Below are positions 6,207-7,663 of a DNA stretch of 7,663 bases, one piece after another. The DNA is taken from assembly GCA_014381795.1 (NCBI GenBank), contig JACNKY010000147.1, positions 1-7,663 on the forward strand. Reading direction: 5' to 3'. The stretch comes from Pseudomonadota bacterium (GTDB lineage Bacteria > SAR324 > NAC60-12). The position numbers were made by a program, and so were the translations under genes. Each line of letters opens with the position of its first letter. The stretch's first letter is position 1. The notes below the pieces were generated by a model. The model did no database searches and was not told the DNA's origin. It was given only the letters and a program-made list of their open reading frames with translations.

Positions 6207-7505
6207 GTGAGATATTTCAAAGAGTCAGTAGAAACTATGCCGCGTAAGGCATTGGAAGCACTGCAAATTGAAAAATTGCGTTCCATGTTGAAACAAATTT
6301 ACGGGCGCAACCGTTTTTATACTGACAAGTTGGATGCTGCGGGAATTCATCCGGAATCGATCAAGACTCTGGAAGATTTTAAAAGTTTGCCGCTGACGAG
6401 TAAAGCAGAGTTGGTGCAGGCTCAAAGTGATGCCTTGCCTTTCGGAAGTAACACAACATTTGAAGAATCCGCCTATTCCCGTTTTCACCAGACATCCGGA
6501 ACCTCAGGAACGCCTTTGCGTGTTTTGGACACACCTGAAAGCTGGGACTGGTGGGGTCGTTGCTGGGGGCATGTTCTGGCCGGCGCGGGTTTGACGGAAA
6601 ATGACCGTCTGTTTGTACCGTTTTCTTTTGGACCGTTTATCGGTTTCTGGGCTGCGGTAGAAGGTGCGCGAAAGATCAATGCGTTGATGATTCCTGGCGG
6701 AGGGCGAGACTCACTGCAACGTTTGCACTTGATGAAAGAACTCGGTACAACGGCCATGTGCTGCACCCCTACTTATGCTTTGCGTCTGGCTGAAGTGGCA
6801 CAGGAATCCGGTTTTGATTTGAGCGAGATCCCATTGCAAACCTTGATTCACGCCGGGGAACCGGGAGCAAATGTTCCTGCCACAAAAGCGCGTATTGAAT
6901 CAGTTTGGAATGCGAAATGTTACGACCACGCTGGTGCTTCTGAAATCGGCGCGCACAGTTTTGAATGCGAGGTTCAACCAAACGGAACGCACATAACAGA
7001 AAGCGAATTCATCGTAGAAGTCCTGAATCCGGAAACACAGGAAGTTGTTCCGGAGGGCGAACAGGGTGAGTTGATCATCACCAATTTAGGTCGCATCGGT
7101 TATCCGGTTATCCGTTACCGTTCCGGAGATCTGGTGGTGCTGAATCAGCAAAAATGCGCCTGCGGACGCAGCTTTGCACGTTTCGAAGGAGGTGTTTTAG
7201 CACGTGCGGATGACATGGTGGTTGTACGCGGAATTAATGTTTTTCCTAGTGCGGTTGAAAATTTGGTACGTCAATGTGAGACAGTAGAAGAATTCCGGAT
7301 CACTGTTTCCACTAATCGTGAAATGGCTAATTTGGCAATTGAACTTGAACTAAGTAAAACTGCAAATCCGGAAAGTGCCAGAAAAACTGTGGATCAGGCA
7401 ATACAAAATGAATTGAGTCTGCGTCCTGAAATAACATTTGTACCTTCCGGAAGTCTGCCGCGTTTTGAAATGAAGGCCAAACGTTTTCATCTGAAAAACA
7501 ATTAG
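6207..7505 (+). CDS. PaaK-like AMP-forming acyl-CoA ligase (phenylacetate-CoA ligase family)
   Basis: 432 residues, typical for the compact PaaK class of adenylate-forming enzymes (acid + ATP + CoA to acyl-CoA + AMP + PPi). The N-terminus resembles PaaK (YFKESVETMPRKALEALQ). The phosphate-binding motif TSGTSGTP is at 96-103. YDHAGASEIG (239-248) is the core adenylate-binding segment. YRSGDLV (304-310) carries the ribose-binding Asp. A CACGR knuckle (317-321), with C254 in the FECE segment, probably binds the structural metal. RGINVFPSAVE (341-351) and the tail PRFEMKAKRF (418-427) form the mobile C-terminal domain; K423 aligns with the usual catalytic Lys, and the usual preceding Gly is Met422. 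The start is GTG: TGA lies directly upstream in frame, and a later ATG at 6237 would remove the conserved N-terminus. No Shine-Dalgarno motif is visible. The substrate may be an aromatic or other carboxylic acid; phenylacetate is not demonstrated. Confidence 0.93.
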   Translation: MRYFKESVETMPRKALEALQIEKLRSMLKQIYGRNRFYTDKLDAAGIHPESIKTLEDFKSLPLTSKAELVQAQSDALPFGSNTTFEESAYSRFHQTSGTSGTPLRVLDTPESWDWWGRCWGHVLAGAGLTENDRLFVPFSFGPFIGFWAAVEGARKINALMIPGGGRDSLQRLHLMKELGTTAMCCTPTYALRLAEVAQESGFDLSEIPLQTLIHAGEPGANVPATKARIESVWNAKCYDHAGASEIGAHSFECEVQPNGTHITESEFIVEVLNPETQEVVPEGEQGELIITNLGRIGYPVIRYRSGDLVVLNQQKCACGRSFARFEGGVLARADDMVVVRGINVFPSAVENLVRQCETVEEFRITVSTNREMANLAIELELSKTANPESARKTVDQAIQNELSLRPEITFVPSGSLPRFEMKAKRFHLKNN

Positions 7506-7531
7506 ACAGATTTACTAGCTTTTATTACCAC

Positions 7532-7562
7532 TTATCATTACGGATAAAAACAGTTTTATAAT
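7532..7562 (+). promoter_or_regulatory. Candidate sigma-70-type promoter for the last gene
   Basis: TATAAT at 7557-7562 is a perfect -10 consensus about 54 bases before the ATG at 7616. The best upstream partner is TTATCA (7532-7537) with a long 19-base spacer, so the -35 element is weak. The 110-base gap after the ligase gene is the second-longest in the window and has room for a separate promoter. This would allow the molybdenum-hydroxylase-like gene to be transcribed independently of the upstream cluster. One exact hexamer in AT-rich DNA is modest evidence. Confidence 0.4.
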
Positions 7563-7570
7563 TTCCGTGA
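7538..7570. repeat. Dyad overlapping the candidate -10 element
   Basis: TTACGG (7538-7543) pairs with CCGTGA (7565-7570; one G-T wobble as RNA). Inside it, ATAAAA (7544-7549) pairs perfectly with TTTTAT (7554-7559) around ACAG, leaving 7560-7564 unpaired. The structure covers the TATAAT at 7557-7562. It could be an operator or, less likely, a weak 3'-end structure of the ligase transcript, since no T-run follows. A second small hairpin (TCTGC 7574-7578 with GCAGA 7590-7594) lies just downstream. Confidence 0.35.
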
Positions 7571-7602
7571 CCGTCTGCTTAAAACATTTGCAGATAACAC
7601 AC

Positions 7603-7608
7603 AGGAAG
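7603..7608 (+). promoter_or_regulatory. Shine-Dalgarno site, the only clear one in the window
   Basis: AGGAAG lies 7 bases before the ATG at 7616, normal spacing for a ribosome-binding site. It decides that start. It is notable because none of the other six starts in the window has a recognisable purine-rich site. Confidence 0.7.
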
Positions 7609-7615
7609 ACGAAAA

Positions 7616-7663
7616 ATGAAACAATTGCTGACTTTAAAAATAAACGGCGAGTCCCACGAGGTT
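7616..7663 (+). CDS. Probable [2Fe-2S] small subunit of a CoxS/XdhC-type molybdenum hydroxylase, 3' end outside window
   Basis: Only 16 codons are visible, reading MKQLLTLKINGESHEV. This short beta-hairpin start (LxLxINGxxHEV) is characteristic of the ferredoxin-like small subunits of the xanthine dehydrogenase / aerobic CO dehydrogenase / 4-hydroxybenzoyl-CoA reductase family. They carry two [2Fe-2S] clusters and pass electrons from the molybdopterin subunit. No cluster-binding cysteine is inside the window, so the call rests on N-terminal similarity recalled from the family and on context. It has a good Shine-Dalgarno site and its own candidate promoter. If correct, the molybdopterin large subunit and FAD middle subunit should follow just beyond the window. 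Other ferredoxin-fold proteins remain possible. Confidence 0.6.
   Translation, partial: MKQLLTLKINGESHEV

Noticed and set aside
6237..7505. Alternative ATG start for the PaaK-like ligase
   Set aside because: It would delete the conserved N-terminal residues (YFKESVET region) and has no better ribosome-binding site than the GTG at 6207.

Overview
The window comes from a bacterial chromosome with roughly mid-40s % GC (estimated by eye). It is densely packed: every gene is on the + strand, and no gene-free stretch exceeds about 120 bases. The lineage cannot be fixed from the sequence. Shine-Dalgarno motifs are almost absent before the start codons, which argues against a typical Firmicute or gammaproteobacterium. 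An uncultured marine-type lineage such as SAR324 or a PVC-like group is only a guess. No rRNA, tRNA, CRISPR array, insertion sequence or phage gene was seen.

Left part (1-2529). The window opens inside a cold-shock-domain protein whose stop lies one base before the start of argG (argininosuccinate synthase, arginine biosynthesis). After 45 bases comes an unrecognised membrane-anchored protein of 274 residues. Its ATG touches a perfect 9-bp inverted repeat. Its stop codon lies inside a long nested hairpin that fills much of the 115-base gap to the next gene.

Right part (2530-7663). Five genes run in the same direction. They encode an ornithine cyclodeaminase/mu-crystallin family protein, an FAD-dependent amine or amino-acid oxidase of the DAO/SoxB type (3 bases downstream), a TldD metallopeptidase, a PaaK-like AMP-forming acyl-CoA ligase, and, cut off by the window end, the first 16 residues of what looks like a [2Fe-2S] small subunit of a CoxS/XdhC-type molybdenum hydroxylase. 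The set reads as a catabolic or salvage cluster. The flavoenzyme could oxidise a secondary or cyclic amine to an imine, the cyclodeaminase relative could reduce a ketimine, the ligase could activate an acid as its CoA thioester, and the molybdenum hydroxylase could hydroxylate or reduce the product. The substrate is unknown. TldD without a visible TldE partner is the odd member.

Points most worth a second look are: (i) the palindrome TCCGGA, counted by eye about 23 times in 7.7 kb and in all codon phases; (ii) SD-less start codons that directly abut inverted repeats (1590, 4780 and, weakly, 6207); (iii) the nested, possibly switch-like hairpin at 2411-2474; (iv) the cyclodeaminase homologue, which appears to lack the catalytic Asp; and (v) the gene combination itself.
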